From contig NZ_JAUTDO010000003.1 of assembly GCF_030646165.1 (NCBI RefSeq), forward strand, positions 1 through 64,000: a stretch of DNA of 64,000 nt, written 5' to 3'. Positions within the stretch are counted from its first letter, which is position 1; each line of letters begins with the position of its first letter. Position numbers and translations under genes: made by a program. The notes under the pieces were generated by a model that saw nothing but the letters and a program-made list of their open reading frames with translations, ran no database searches and was not told where the DNA came from. This DNA comes from Conexibacter sp. CPCC 206217. Lineage in GTDB: Bacteria > Actinomycetota > Thermoleophilia > Solirubrobacterales > Solirubrobacteraceae. Below are positions 28,157-37,054 of this stretch, in pieces.

Positions 28157-30004
28157 ATGGAAGGCAGCTCGATCGCGGCCACGACATCGCACGCCGTCGA
28201 TGCGGCGACGCTCGGCGAGGCACTGCGGCGGACCGCCGCCGCGCACCCCGACCTGGTCGCGGTGCGCACGCTCGACGACGGCGTCGCGCTGACCTGGTCG
28301 CAGCTGCGCGAGCGCGTCGACGCGCTCGCCGGCGGCCTCGCGCGGCTCGGCGTCGGCCCCGGCGACACCGTCGCGCTGATGCTCTCCAACCGGCCCGAGT
28401 TCCACCTCGCCGACCTCGCCGCCGTGACGCTCGGGGCGGCGCCGTTCTCGATCTACCTGACCTCCACGCCGCAGCAGATCGAGTACGTCGTCGGCGACGC
28501 GAGCGCGCGCATCGCGGTCGTCGAGCAGGCGTTCCTGGCGCGGCTGCTGGAGGCGCGCAAGAGACTGCCGGAGCTGGAGCACGTGATCGTCGTTGACGCG
28601 GCTGGCGCCGACTCCGTCGCGCAACCGCCCGGGGGCGATTCCGCGGCCGGGCTGCTGACGCTCTCCGACGTCGAAGGCTCCAACCCGTCGTTCGACGTCG
28701 ACCGCGCGCTCGCCGCCGTCGCGCCCGATGACGTCGCGACGCTGATCTACACCTCCGGCACGACCGGGCCGCCGAAGGGCGTCGAGCTGGCGCACCGCAA
28801 CATCCTCGGCGCGGTCCGCGCCGTGCAGGAGATCATCCAGCTGGAGCCGGGGGCGCGCGTGATCTCGTGGCTGCCGGCGGCGCACATCGCCGAGCGCGCC
28901 GCGCACCACTACATCCCGGTCGTCTACGCCGCGACGATCACCACGTCGCCGGATCCCAGAGCGATCATGCAGACGCTCCCGCAGGTGCGGCCGAACTGGT
29001 TCTTCGCCGTGCCGCGGATCTGGGAGAAGCTGAAGGCGGGCCTGGAGGCGATGCTCGCGTCGCAGCCGGAGGAGGCGCGCGCGAGAGTCGAGGGCGCGCT
29101 CGCGGCCGCGCGGCAGCGGATCGGGCTGCAGCAGAAGGGCGTCGCGGTGCCGCAGGAGCTGGAGCAGGCGGTCGCGGCCGCCGACGCGGCGATCTTCTCC
29201 AACCTGCGGACGATGCTCGGCCTCGACCAGGTCGTCACCGTCAACGTCGGCGCCGCGCCGACGCCGCCCGACGTGATCGAGTTCTTCCACGCGCTCGGGA
29301 TCGAGCTGGCGGAGCTGTGGGGGATGTCGGAGACGTGCGGCGCCGGCACCGTCAACCGGCCGGGGCAGGTGCGGATCGGCACCGTCGGGCCGCCGTCGCC
29401 GGGCGTCGAGGCGAGGCTGGCGCAGGACGGCGAGCTGCTGGTGCGCGGCGCCTGCGTGATGCGCGGCTACCGCGGCAGACCGGACAAGACGGCCGAGACG
29501 ATCGACGCGGACGGCTGGCTGCACACCGGCGACATCGCGCAGATCGACGCCGACGGCTACGTCAAGATCGTCGACCGCAAGAAGGAGCTGATCATCTCCG
29601 CGGGCGGCAAGAACATGTCGCCGGCGAACATCGAGGCGACGCTGAAGGGCGCCTCGCCGCTGATCGGCCAGGCGTGCGTGATCGGCGACGCGCGACCGTA
29701 CAACACCGCGCTGATCGTGCTCGACACCGACTTCGGCCCGGCGTGGGCGAGACAGCAGGGGCTCGGCGACGAGGCGGAGCTGGCCGCGCTGGCGGTCGAT
29801 GAGCGCGTGCGCGCGGCGGTCCAAGCCGGCGTCGACACCGCCAACGAGAGACTCTCGCGCGTCGAGCAGATAAAGCGCTTCACGCTCGTGCGCGGCGACT
29901 GGCTCCCCGGCGGCGACGAGCTGACCCCGACGATGAAGCTCAAGCGCCGCCCGATCGGCGACAAGTACGCTGCCGAGATCGAGGCGATGTACGCGGGGCA
30001 CTGA
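28157..30004 (+). CDS. fadD: long-chain fatty acid-CoA ligase (AMP-forming)
   Basis: 615 residues. It activates fatty acids to acyl-CoA through an acyl-adenylate. The P-loop LIYTSGTTGPPKGVEL, WGMSETCGAG, the motif GWLHTGDIAQIDADGYVKIVDRKKE-region and the C-terminal lysine region TPTMKLKRR are all present. It resembles FadD15-type ligases. The ATG at 28157 is chosen for the strong GGAGGAGG ribosome site 7-8 nt upstream; an in-frame ATG at 28115 lacks one. It lies between rseP and ispG, which are adjacent in many relatives. Confidence 0.88.
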   Translation: MEGSSIAATTSHAVDAATLGEALRRTAAAHPDLVAVRTLDDGVALTWSQLRERVDALAGGLARLGVGPGDTVALMLSNRPEFHLADLAAVTLGAAPFSIYLTSTPQQIEYVVGDASARIAVVEQAFLARLLEARKRLPELEHVIVVDAAGADSVAQPPGGDSAAGLLTLSDVEGSNPSFDVDRALAAVAPDDVATLIYTSGTTGPPKGVELAHRNILGAVRAVQEIIQLEPGARVISWLPAAHIAERAAHHYIPVVYAATITTSPDPRAIMQTLPQVRPNWFFAVPRIWEKLKAGLEAMLASQPEEARARVEGALAAARQRIGLQQKGVAVPQELEQAVAAADAAIFSNLRTMLGLDQVVTVNVGAAPTPPDVIEFFHALGIELAELWGMSETCGAGTVNRPGQVRIGTVGPPSPGVEARLAQDGELLVRGACVMRGYRGRPDKTAETIDADGWLHTGDIAQIDADGYVKIVDRKKELIISAGGKNMSPANIEATLKGASPLIGQACVIGDARPYNTALIVLDTDFGPAWARQQGLGDEAELAALAVDERVRAAVQAGVDTANERLSRVEQIKRFTLVRGDWLPGGDELTPTMKLKRRPIGDKYAAEIEAMYAGH

Positions 30005-30050
30005 GGCGAGAACAGGCGCCGTACGACCTCTCGTACGCCGCGACGAGCAG

Positions 30051-30435
30051 ATGGGCCAGGTCGACGACCTCCCGTGGGACGCCGTCGCGATCTTCCCCGA
30101 GGACACGGTTCCACCCGCGAGAGCGACGGATTACTTGAGAGCGACGATCCACTACATCGGGCTGCAGGGGCGCGTCGTCAACGTCGCCGAGCCGGGCGGC
30201 GCGATCGACACAGCCGAGCACGACGCCGACGGCAACGTGATCCGTGCCCTGACAGCGGCCAACCGCCAGTGGGCGCTCGCGTTCGGGAGTGGCGCCGCGA
30301 GCGAGGCGCAGGCGCTGTCGACGCGCGGGGCACGCCTGCCAACGGCTGGCGCGGCGGTCACCAGCGCACGACGTCGACCAGCACCCGTTCAACCTGCAGG
30401 ATCTGGACGGCAGGCAGCCGACGCCGTGCGGATGA
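30051..30435 (+). pseudogene. remnant of an RHS/YD-repeat polymorphic toxin
   Basis: The first part (to about 30330) reads DLPWDAVAIFPEDTVPP, then TIHYIGLQGRVVNVAEPGG and EHDADGNVIRALTAANR, which matches the YD-repeat pattern of RHS proteins. The frame then changes twice: NGWRGGH is readable in a second frame (30341-30361) and HPFNLQDLDGRQPTPCG in a third frame ending at TGA 30433-30435. This looks like the degraded C-terminal end of a much larger RHS protein whose toxin tip ended here. There is no upstream RHS body; fadD ends at 30004. Bases 30005-30505 hold no other gene. Confidence 0.6.
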
Positions 30436-30505
30436 CCGTGACCCCCGGCGGACGACTCGCCTCGTGCCTCTTCGGCGCGGGCGGCGCCCTTGTGACGTCG
30501 ATGGG

Positions 30506-30853
30506 ATGACCGAGCCAGACGCGAAGGAGCGGCGCGTCGTCGCGCTGCTCGCCGATGCGGACTGTCCCTGGGGGCCGATGCCGCTGCAGCGGGCGTCGCA
30601 TGCGCTGCCGGTCGCCAGCTTCCTGAGGTTCGTCGCCGAGCGCGGCGAGTCTCAGGAGGGCGTCGAGCAGATCGTCGACCGGCTCGTGATCGCGAGCGGC
30701 GGTTCACGCGACGAGGAGCTCAACCCCGTCATCCGGCTGAAGGCGTGGGCTCGGCGTCGCAGGAGACTGCCGACCGACTCGACCGACATATGGGTAGCGC
30801 CGGAGACCTTCCCGCGCAGTGTGTCCGACGGGCACGCCGGCGCGGGATATTGA
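30506..30853 (+). CDS. hypothetical protein, possible orphan immunity protein
   Basis: 115 residues, family not recognised. Predicted mostly helical and soluble, with an Arg cluster (WARRRRRLP) near residue 85 and an acidic N terminus. It lies about 70 bp after the remnant toxin end, in the place where RHS systems carry immunity genes, and keeps an intact frame. An immunity role is inferred from position only. A strong terminator follows at 30864. Confidence 0.5.
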   Translation: MTEPDAKERRVVALLADADCPWGPMPLQRASHALPVASFLRFVAERGESQEGVEQIVDRLVIASGGSRDEELNPVIRLKAWARRRRRLPTDSTDIWVAPETFPRSVSDGHAGAGY

Positions 30854-30863
30854 TCCGTAGACA

Positions 30864-30889
30864 GTCCGGCGACGGCTTCGTCGCCGGAC
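30864..30889 (+). terminator. hairpin terminator before ispG
   Basis: Perfect 11-bp inverted repeat (30864-30874 with 30879-30889) with a GCTT loop, followed by GTCTCCT. It separates the hypothetical gene from ispG. Confidence 0.75.
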
Positions 30890-30907
30890 GTCTCCTACAC
30901 TGGGGGC

Positions 30908-32209
30908 ATGGCCTCGAAGCGGCAGATCCACGTCGGCGGCGTGCCGATCGGCGGCGGCGCACCCGTCGCGATCCAGACGATGACGAAGACGGAGACCGCC
31001 GACCTGCAGGCGACGATGGCGCAGATCCATCGTGTCGCGGAGGCCGGGGCGGACATCGTGCGCTGCGCGGTGCCGCGCGACGACGACGTCGAGGCGCTCA
31101 AGACGATCGTCAGAGAGTCGCCGATCCCGATCATCGCCGACATCCACTTCAACTACACGCTCGCGCTGAAGGCGATCGATGCGGGCGCCCATTGCATCCG
31201 CCTCAACCCGGGCAACATCGGCGGTCCCGACAAGGTCGCGCTCGTCGCCGCGAAGGCGAGAGCGGCGGGCGTGCCGATCCGCATCGGCGTCAACTCCGGC
31301 TCGCTGCCCAGACACCTCCACGCGCTCGAGCGCGAGAACAGCGTCGAGGCGCTCGTGACCGCCGCGACCGAGTTCGTCGCGCTGATGGAGTCGCTGCAGT
31401 TCGAGGACTTCAAGGTCTCGATCAAGTCGACCAACGTGCCGAACACGATCGCCTCCAACCGCCTGCTGTCGCAGCGGATCCCGTACCCGCTGCACCTCGG
31501 CATCACCGAGGCGGGGACGAAGTGGTCGGGCTCGCTGAAGTCGTCGGTGGGCCTCGGGACGCTGCTCGCGGACGGCATCGGCGACACGATCCGGATCTCC
31601 TTGTCGACCTTCCACGCGGAGGAAGAGGTCAAGGTGGCTTGGGAGATCCTCAAGGCGCTGCAGCTGCGCGAGCGCGGCCCGGTCCTGATCGCCTGCCCGA
31701 CCTGTGGCCGCCTGCAGTTCGACATGGACACCGTCGTCGCCGACATCGAGAAGCGGCTGGAGGCGTACGAGGACCCGATCGAGGTCGCCGTGCTCGGCTG
31801 CGCCGTCAACGGCATCGGCGAGGCGTCGCACGCCGACTTCGGCATCACGGGGGCGAAGAACGAGGGCCTGATCTTCAGCCGCGGCAGAGCGCTGCGCAAG
31901 GTCCCGACCGAGCAGCTCGTCGACACCCTCTTCGCCGAGATCGACAAGTACGTCGCGCGCGGCAAGCAGATCGACGTCGACGCCGGCGAGGCCGCCGAGG
32001 GCGCCGCTTGGCTGCAGGCGATCGAAGAGGAGAACGCCGGCGAGATGACGCCCGAGCGCCTCGCGGCGCTGGAGAAGGCCGCCAGCGACGCGGTCGACTC
32101 CAACTCGCTGGAGGAGATGTCGGGCAGCCTGCTGGATGTGGTCGCCGCGAAGGCGCGGTTGGACGAGGAAGCGTCGCCCACGGCGGGCCGTCGCTTCACG
32201 CGCTCGTGA
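30908..32209 (+). CDS. ispG: 4-hydroxy-3-methylbut-2-enyl diphosphate synthase
   Basis: 433 residues. A 4Fe-4S enzyme of the MEP pathway that converts MEcPP to HMBPP. Cluster ligands are in CPTCGRLQFD and GCAVNGIGEA (with the following Glu); other marks are GADIVRCAVP, HFNYTLALKAIDAG, IRLNPGNIG and ITEAGTKWSGSLKSSVGLG. A C-terminal tail of about 60 residues (after GKQIDVDAGE) is low in complexity. TACACT lies 6 nt before the ATG, suggesting a leaderless transcript, as for dxr. Confidence 0.95.
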   Translation: MASKRQIHVGGVPIGGGAPVAIQTMTKTETADLQATMAQIHRVAEAGADIVRCAVPRDDDVEALKTIVRESPIPIIADIHFNYTLALKAIDAGAHCIRLNPGNIGGPDKVALVAAKARAAGVPIRIGVNSGSLPRHLHALERENSVEALVTAATEFVALMESLQFEDFKVSIKSTNVPNTIASNRLLSQRIPYPLHLGITEAGTKWSGSLKSSVGLGTLLADGIGDTIRISLSTFHAEEEVKVAWEILKALQLRERGPVLIACPTCGRLQFDMDTVVADIEKRLEAYEDPIEVAVLGCAVNGIGEASHADFGITGAKNEGLIFSRGRALRKVPTEQLVDTLFAEIDKYVARGKQIDVDAGEAAEGAAWLQAIEEENAGEMTPERLAALEKAASDAVDSNSLEEMSGSLLDVVAAKARLDEEASPTAGRRFTRS

Positions 32210-32309
32210 TCGCCTGAGAGCACGGGCTCGCGGAGCTGGGCGCGATCCGGCGTCTCAGACGACCATGAAGGTGGCGCAGGGTCCGACGGAGGTCGGTTAG
32301 GCTCGGCCC

Positions 32310-33101
32310 ATGCTCGTCCACGACCGTCGCGGCTCTGGGCCGCCGCTCGTCCTGATCCACGGGATCGGCGCGCGGCGTGGGGCGTGGGATCCGGTCGTCG
32401 AGCTGCTCGCCGCCGAGCGCGAGACGATCGCGATCGACCTGCCGGGCTTCGGCGACTCGCCGCCGCTGCCGGCCGGCACGGTGCCGACGATCGAGGCCTA
32501 CCTCGACGCGGTCGAGCAGTTCTTCGCCGACGCCGGGCTCGACAGACCGCACGTCGCGGGCAACTCGATGGGCGGTGGGATCGCGCTGGAGCTGGCGCGC
32601 CGCGGCTGCGTCGCGAGCGCGACCGCGCTGTCGCCGATCGGCTTCTGGAACGAGGCCGAGAAGCGGTACAGCCGCGCGGCGCTGAAGATCACGCGCTTCT
32701 TCTCCGTCCACGCGGGCGGGCTGCTGAAGCGTGGGATGGGCAGCGCACTCGGCCGGCAGCTGCTGCTGGGCCAGATGCGCGGCCGTCCGGCGCGCGTCGA
32801 TCCGGACGCGGCGCGGATGGACATCGACAGACTCGTCGGCGCCAGCGGCTGGGACGCGACGCTGCCCGAGCTGGCGAGATACCAGTTCGCGCACGGGGAG
32901 CAGCTCGATCCGATCCCGGTCACGATCGGCTGGGGCACGCGCGACCGGCTGTTGATCGCCGCGACCCAGCCGGCGCGCGCGAGGGCGGCGCTGCCGCACG
33001 CCCGCCATGTCCCGCTGGACGGCTGCGGCCACCTGCCGATGGGCGACGACCCAGAAGCCGTCGCGGCGCTGCTGCGCGTCGCCAGCTCCAGCGGCGCCTG
33101 A
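32310..33101 (+). CDS. alpha/beta-fold hydrolase
   Basis: 263 residues. Oxyanion motif LVLIHGIGARRGAWD, nucleophile elbow VAGNSMGGGIA (Ser), acid in WGTRDRLL and the catalytic His in DGCGHLPMGDDPE. The cap region (about residues 115-195) is helical. Esterase, lipase or C-C hydrolase functions are all possible. TAGGCT lies 6 nt before the ATG. Confidence 0.8.
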   Translation: MLVHDRRGSGPPLVLIHGIGARRGAWDPVVELLAAERETIAIDLPGFGDSPPLPAGTVPTIEAYLDAVEQFFADAGLDRPHVAGNSMGGGIALELARRGCVASATALSPIGFWNEAEKRYSRAALKITRFFSVHAGGLLKRGMGSALGRQLLLGQMRGRPARVDPDAARMDIDRLVGASGWDATLPELARYQFAHGEQLDPIPVTIGWGTRDRLLIAATQPARARAALPHARHVPLDGCGHLPMGDDPEAVAALLRVASSSGA

Positions 33102-33286
33102 AGCGGGCGCCCTGCGCCCGCCGCGTGCAGCCGGCGCCCGCCGCGTGGCGGCGGATCCCCGCCGCAACCGCATCGTCACCGGCGCCGCTGGGTTAGCAGC
33201 TACAGTCCCCCGATCCGTTTCGGGGTGTCCGTATGCAGACCAGGTATCGCGGGCCCCCGGCTCATTCCCCGAAAGGAAACTTCGAC

Positions 33287-34246
33287 GTGAAGCCCCGTCG
33301 TTCGCTGGCCGCCACAGTGGCGGGCCTGCTCTTGGCCGTCCTGCTGCTCGCGCCTGCTTCGAGCAGCGCCCTCGTAGTGGGAGTCGGCGACCAGAGTCCG
33401 AACCTCTTCACGAACGAGTGGCTGACCCCGCTCGGCTCCGAGCGCACGCGCCTGATCGTCAACTACGACAGCGTGCTGCACAGGGACGAGAAGGCCGGCC
33501 TCGACCTGTGGATGAGAGCCGCGCGCTCCGCGGGCCAGGAGATCCTCGTCGCGTTCAACCCGCCCTCGACGATGGCGTGCCCGAACCTGAACGGCTCCAA
33601 GAGCTGCAGACCGGTCAGCTCCGCCAGCTACACGAAGGCCTTCAAGGCGTTCCGCAAGGCGTACCCGTACGTGCGCCTGTTCCAGCCCTGGAACGAGGTC
33701 AACAACCTCACGCAGCCGACCGTCTACAGACCCGACGCGGTCGTCACGTACTACGACATCGTGCGCAGAAACTGCCGCGGCTGCACGATCCTCGGCGCCG
33801 ACATCCAGGACCTGCCGAACATGGTCACGTACACCAGAGCGCTGCTGGACAACTTCAGAAGACGCCGCATCCCGACGCCGAAGGTGTGGGGGATGCACAA
33901 CTACACCGACGCCAACCGCTTCGTGCAGGACGCCAACAGCAGCGTCAAGAAGCTGCTGAAGATACTCCCGGGCAAGGTCTGGCTGACCGAGACGGGCGGT
34001 CTCTACCGCTTCCAGCCGCAGAACGCGCGGCAGACGTTCCGCCCCGACCTCAAGCGGCAGGCGAGAGCGATGGACGCGGTCTTCAAGCAGGCGATCAAAT
34101 ACCGCAGCCGGATCGACCGGATCTACATCTACCACTGGTTCGGCGCCGGCATCTCCAACCGCTGGGACTCCGGCGTGCTCGACGTCAACGGCCAGCCGCG
34201 GCCGGTCTACGACACGCTGCTGAAGTACAGACGCTACTTCGGCTGA
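33287..34246 (+). CDS. secreted glycoside hydrolase-like TIM-barrel protein
   Basis: 319 residues from the GTG at 33287, which has a GAAAGGA ribosome site. A signal peptide (SLAATVAGLLLAVLLLAPASSSA) precedes a barrel with WNEVNN (candidate acid Glu after a beta strand) and WLTETGG (candidate nucleophile Glu), the clan GH-A layout; GMHNYTDANRF and YIYHWFGAG fit substrate-cleft strands. The exact GH family and substrate are unclear. A short hairpin (CCCCGA/TCGGGG, about 33204-33223) lies in its leader. Confidence 0.7.
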   Translation: MKPRRSLAATVAGLLLAVLLLAPASSSALVVGVGDQSPNLFTNEWLTPLGSERTRLIVNYDSVLHRDEKAGLDLWMRAARSAGQEILVAFNPPSTMACPNLNGSKSCRPVSSASYTKAFKAFRKAYPYVRLFQPWNEVNNLTQPTVYRPDAVVTYYDIVRRNCRGCTILGADIQDLPNMVTYTRALLDNFRRRRIPTPKVWGMHNYTDANRFVQDANSSVKKLLKILPGKVWLTETGGLYRFQPQNARQTFRPDLKRQARAMDAVFKQAIKYRSRIDRIYIYHWFGAGISNRWDSGVLDVNGQPRPVYDTLLKYRRYFG

Positions 34247-34295
34247 CGTCGCGGGAGACGGGCGCGGAGGGGCCGGCCGGTAGGCTTCCGCGCCC

Positions 34296-35978
34296 ATGAC
34301 CCGTCTGAGCGCCTATCTCCTTCCGACCGAGAAGCAGGCCCCGGCTGACGCCGAGGCGATCTCGCACAAGCTGATGGTCCGGGCCGGGCTGATCCGTCAG
34401 CTCGGCGCCGGACTGTGGACCTACCTGCCGGCCGGCTGGAAGATCCACCGCAAGATCGAGCAGATCATCCGCGAGGAGATGGACGCGATCGGCGGCCAGG
34501 AGCTGCTGATGCCGCTGCTGAACCCCGCCGAGCCGTGGCGTCGCACCGGCCGCATCGAGATCGAGGAGATCTTCAAGCTGGCCGACCGCAAGGGCACCGA
34601 GATGGTGCTCGCGATGACGCACGAGGAGATCATCACCACGCACGTGGCGCAGGTGGTGCGCTCCTATCGCGATCTGCCGCAGATCCTCTACCAGATACAG
34701 GTCAAGGAACGCGACGAGGCGCGCCCGCGCGCGGGCGTCCTGCGCACGCGCGAGTTCCGCATGAAGGACTCCTACTCGTTCGACCGCGACGAGGAGGGTC
34801 TGGAGCGCAGCTACGCGGCGCACATCACGGCGTACGACCGCATCTTCGACCGCAGCGGGCTGGAGTGGTACCGCGTCGAGTCCGACGTCGGGATGATGGG
34901 CGGCACCGCCGCGCACGAGTACATGGCGCCCTGCGCGGCCGGCGAGGACGAGGTCGCGTTGGCGCCCGGCTACGCCGCCAACGTCGAGATCGCCAGCGCC
35001 GACCCGCAGCCGGTCGAGCTGCCCGCGCCGCTGCCGCAGCCGCAGGAGGAGCACACGCCCGGCATCACGACCGTCGAGGACGTCGCGCGCCGCCTCAGCG
35101 TGCCGGCCGGCGGAGTGCTGAAGGCGTACCCGGTGATCGCCGAGGGCCGCGGGCTGGTGCTCGTGCTGGTGCGCGGCGACCACCGCGTCAACGAGACGAA
35201 GCTGCGCAACGCGCTGAGATCGGAATGCCGCCCCGCGACGGCCGACGAGTTCGCGCGCAAGATCGGGCCGGCCGGCTTCATCGGCCCGGTCGGCGCGAAC
35301 GCGCCGATCGTGCTCGACGACGCCGTCGGCGACGGCGGCTACGTGACCGGCGCCAACCGCGCCGACCACCACCTGCGCGGCGTCGAGCCGGGCCGCGACT
35401 TCCCGTTCGAGCGCGCCGACGTGCGCGCGGTCGAGCCGGGCGACACGGTCAACGGCAACCCGATCCGGATCGAGAAGGCGATCGAGATCGGGAACATCTT
35501 CAAGCTCGGCACCAGATACTCGACGGCGCTCGGCGCGCATTACCTCGACGAGAGCGGCAGACAGCAGCCGATCGTGATGGGCTGCTACGGGATCGGCCCG
35601 GCGCGGATCGCCGCCGCCGCCGTCGAGCAGTTCCACGACGAGGCCGGGATCGCCTGGCCGCGCGCGCTCGCGCCGTTCGACGTCGAGTTGGTCGTGATCT
35701 CCAGAGGCGAGTCGGAGGAGCGCACGTACGCCGACGGCCTCTACGAGCAGCTGAGGGAGATCGGCCTCGACGTGCTCTACGACGACCGCGACGCGGGTCC
35801 CGGCGAGAAGTTCGCCGACGCCGAGCTGCTCGGCGCGCCGCTGCGCGTGACGGTCGGCCGGCGCACGCTCGCGGCGGGCGAGCTGGAGGTGCAGCTGCGG
35901 CGCGGCCGCGAGTCGCGCTCGATCCCGCTCGACGGTGCCGCGGAGGCGGTGCGCGAGCTGTGGCGGACGCTCCCGTAG
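34296..35978 (+). CDS. proS: prolyl-tRNA synthetase, bacterial type
   Basis: 560 residues, the bacterial form with an editing (INS/YbaK-like) insertion at about residues 225-385. Class II motifs: motif 2 around ARPRAGVLRTREFRMKDSYSF, motif 3 MGCYGIGPARI; TMVLAMTHEE-like TEMVLAMTHEEIITT and the C-terminal anticodon domain from VVISRGESEER. It charges tRNA-Pro in the cytoplasm. TAGGCT lies 9 nt before the ATG. Its 3' end overlaps pgsA by 19 nt. Confidence 0.96.
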   Translation: MTRLSAYLLPTEKQAPADAEAISHKLMVRAGLIRQLGAGLWTYLPAGWKIHRKIEQIIREEMDAIGGQELLMPLLNPAEPWRRTGRIEIEEIFKLADRKGTEMVLAMTHEEIITTHVAQVVRSYRDLPQILYQIQVKERDEARPRAGVLRTREFRMKDSYSFDRDEEGLERSYAAHITAYDRIFDRSGLEWYRVESDVGMMGGTAAHEYMAPCAAGEDEVALAPGYAANVEIASADPQPVELPAPLPQPQEEHTPGITTVEDVARRLSVPAGGVLKAYPVIAEGRGLVLVLVRGDHRVNETKLRNALRSECRPATADEFARKIGPAGFIGPVGANAPIVLDDAVGDGGYVTGANRADHHLRGVEPGRDFPFERADVRAVEPGDTVNGNPIRIEKAIEIGNIFKLGTRYSTALGAHYLDESGRQQPIVMGCYGIGPARIAAAAVEQFHDEAGIAWPRALAPFDVELVVISRGESEERTYADGLYEQLREIGLDVLYDDRDAGPGEKFADAELLGAPLRVTVGRRTLAAGELEVQLRRGRESRSIPLDGAAEAVRELWRTLP

Positions 35979-36685
35979 GGCGCCCGGACGGGGGCGGCTC
36001 CGGCGACGAGCCGCCGCGCTCGGCCGGCGGCGCCCCCGGCGTCCCCGGCGGCGACCGCCCGCCGCGGCAGCGCCTCACGTTCAAGCGCCTCTCGGGCCTG
36101 GACCGCTCGGGCCCGCCGCAGCCGGCGACGGTCGCCGGCGCGCCGCTGAACCCGTGGACGATCCCGAATGCGATCGGCTTCTTGCGGATCGCGCTGATCC
36201 CGGTCTTCCTCGTCGTCGCGCTGTCGAGCGACGACGGCGTCGGCTTCTGGCCCGCGTTCCTGTTCGGCGTGATCGGCTGGGGCGACTATGCCGACGGGAT
36301 CGCCGCGCGCGTGACGCGGCAGTACTCGCGCCTGGGCGCGCTGATGGACCCGGTCACCGACCGCCTGCTGGTGATCTCCGGCGTGATCGTGGCGTGGAAC
36401 TTCGAGCTGCTGCCGCGCTGGGCGATCGCGCTGCTGGTCGCGCGTGAGGTCGCGATGCTGTCGATCGCGCAATGGGGCCTGCGGCACGGCATCGACCTGG
36501 CGATCAACTGGCCTGGGCGGCTTGCGGTCGCGCCGGTGATGGGCGGCCTGTTCTTCCCGATGTGCGGGCTGCAACTGCTCGGCGAGGTGCTGCTCTACAT
36601 CGGCCTCGCGCTGGCGCTAACGGCGACGGCCCTGTACGTTCGCAGCGGCCGTGCGCAGCTGCGTGCGCGGCGGGCAACGGGCTGA
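35960..36685 (+). CDS. pgsA: CDP-alcohol phosphatidyltransferase, PgsA-like
   Basis: 241 residues from the GTG at 35960, the only credible start; the first 50 residues are Gly/Pro-rich. The catalytic signature D-G-x2-A-R-x8-G-x3-D-x3-D is intact within DYADGIAARVTRQYSRLG followed by ALMDPVTD. About six membrane helices follow. It transfers phosphatidyl from CDP-DAG to glycerol 3-phosphate or a related alcohol, linking to cdsA. Cardiolipin or phosphatidylinositol synthase activity cannot be excluded. Confidence 0.85.
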   Translation: MADAPVGRPDGGGSGDEPPRSAGGAPGVPGGDRPPRQRLTFKRLSGLDRSGPPQPATVAGAPLNPWTIPNAIGFLRIALIPVFLVVALSSDDGVGFWPAFLFGVIGWGDYADGIAARVTRQYSRLGALMDPVTDRLLVISGVIVAWNFELLPRWAIALLVAREVAMLSIAQWGLRHGIDLAINWPGRLAVAPVMGGLFFPMCGLQLLGEVLLYIGLALALTATALYVRSGRAQLRARRATG

Positions 36686-36688
36686 CCC

Positions 36689-36728
36689 TCAAGCTCAGCT
36701 TGAGACCCGGCCCGTGCAGGGCTATACT
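36689..36728 (+). promoter_or_regulatory. sigma-A promoter with an overlapping inverted repeat
   Basis: TTGAGA (36701-36706), a 16-bp spacer and TATACT (36723-36728) form the best consensus promoter in the window. CTCAAGC (36689-36695) and GCTTGAG (36699-36705) are a perfect inverted repeat with a TCA centre that covers the -35, so a repressor could control the downstream RsiG-like, FHA and MerR genes. Confidence 0.65.
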
Positions 36729-36772
36729 GATCGGTCTCGCCACCGCGCGCACCCTGGAACGGAGCAACCTCA

Positions 36773-37030
36773 GTGATGGACACCTTCCCGGATCTCGGCT
36801 CACTGACGGATCAGGAGCTGAAGGATCTCATCCAGCAGATGACCGAGGAGGAGATCGAGGTCTCCTACAAACGGCGCATCCTGCATGGAAAGATCGACAT
36901 TCTCCGGGCCGAGCTCGTCAACCGTCTGCGCAAGAAGCACGACGGCGGCGAAGACGTGATCTCCGGTGCCGACGTCGAGAAGCTGACCGACATCTTGTCC
37001 GGCCGACTGCCGGGACAAGAGGGAAGCTGA
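36773..37030 (+). CDS. RsiG/AmfC-like small protein, candidate c-di-GMP-binding anti-sigma factor
   Basis: 85 residues, mainly two helices. Residues 27-42 carry E27-x3-S31-x2-R34-x3-H38-x3-D42, which matches the RsiG c-di-GMP signature E-x3-S-x2-R-x3-Q-x3-D except that Gln is His. Streptomyces RsiG (AmfC) has two copies and holds sigma WhiG when loaded with c-di-GMP; shorter relatives in deep-branching actinobacteria have one copy and would act as homodimers. The rest (KIDILRAELVNRLRKKH) continues the helix. The GTG at 36773 has GGAGC 8 nt upstream; the ATG at 36776 is an alternative. It heads an apparent operon with FHA and MerR genes under a strong promoter. No whiG-type sigma gene is in the window, so the partner is unknown. 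Confidence 0.75.
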   Translation: MMDTFPDLGSLTDQELKDLIQQMTEEEIEVSYKRRILHGKIDILRAELVNRLRKKHDGGEDVISGADVEKLTDILSGRLPGQEGS

Positions 37031-37054
37031 CCTTCGTCGGCGAAGGAGAGGCAC

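Noticed and set aside
26858..30106. 1082-codon minus-strand frame opposite rseP and fadD
   Set aside because: Antisense shadow of two well-supported genes.
33190..33286. Possible riboswitch before the glycoside hydrolase
   Set aside because: Only a short CCCCGA/TCGGGG hairpin and a ribosome site are visible; it lacks the ydaO landmarks found at 56735-56945.
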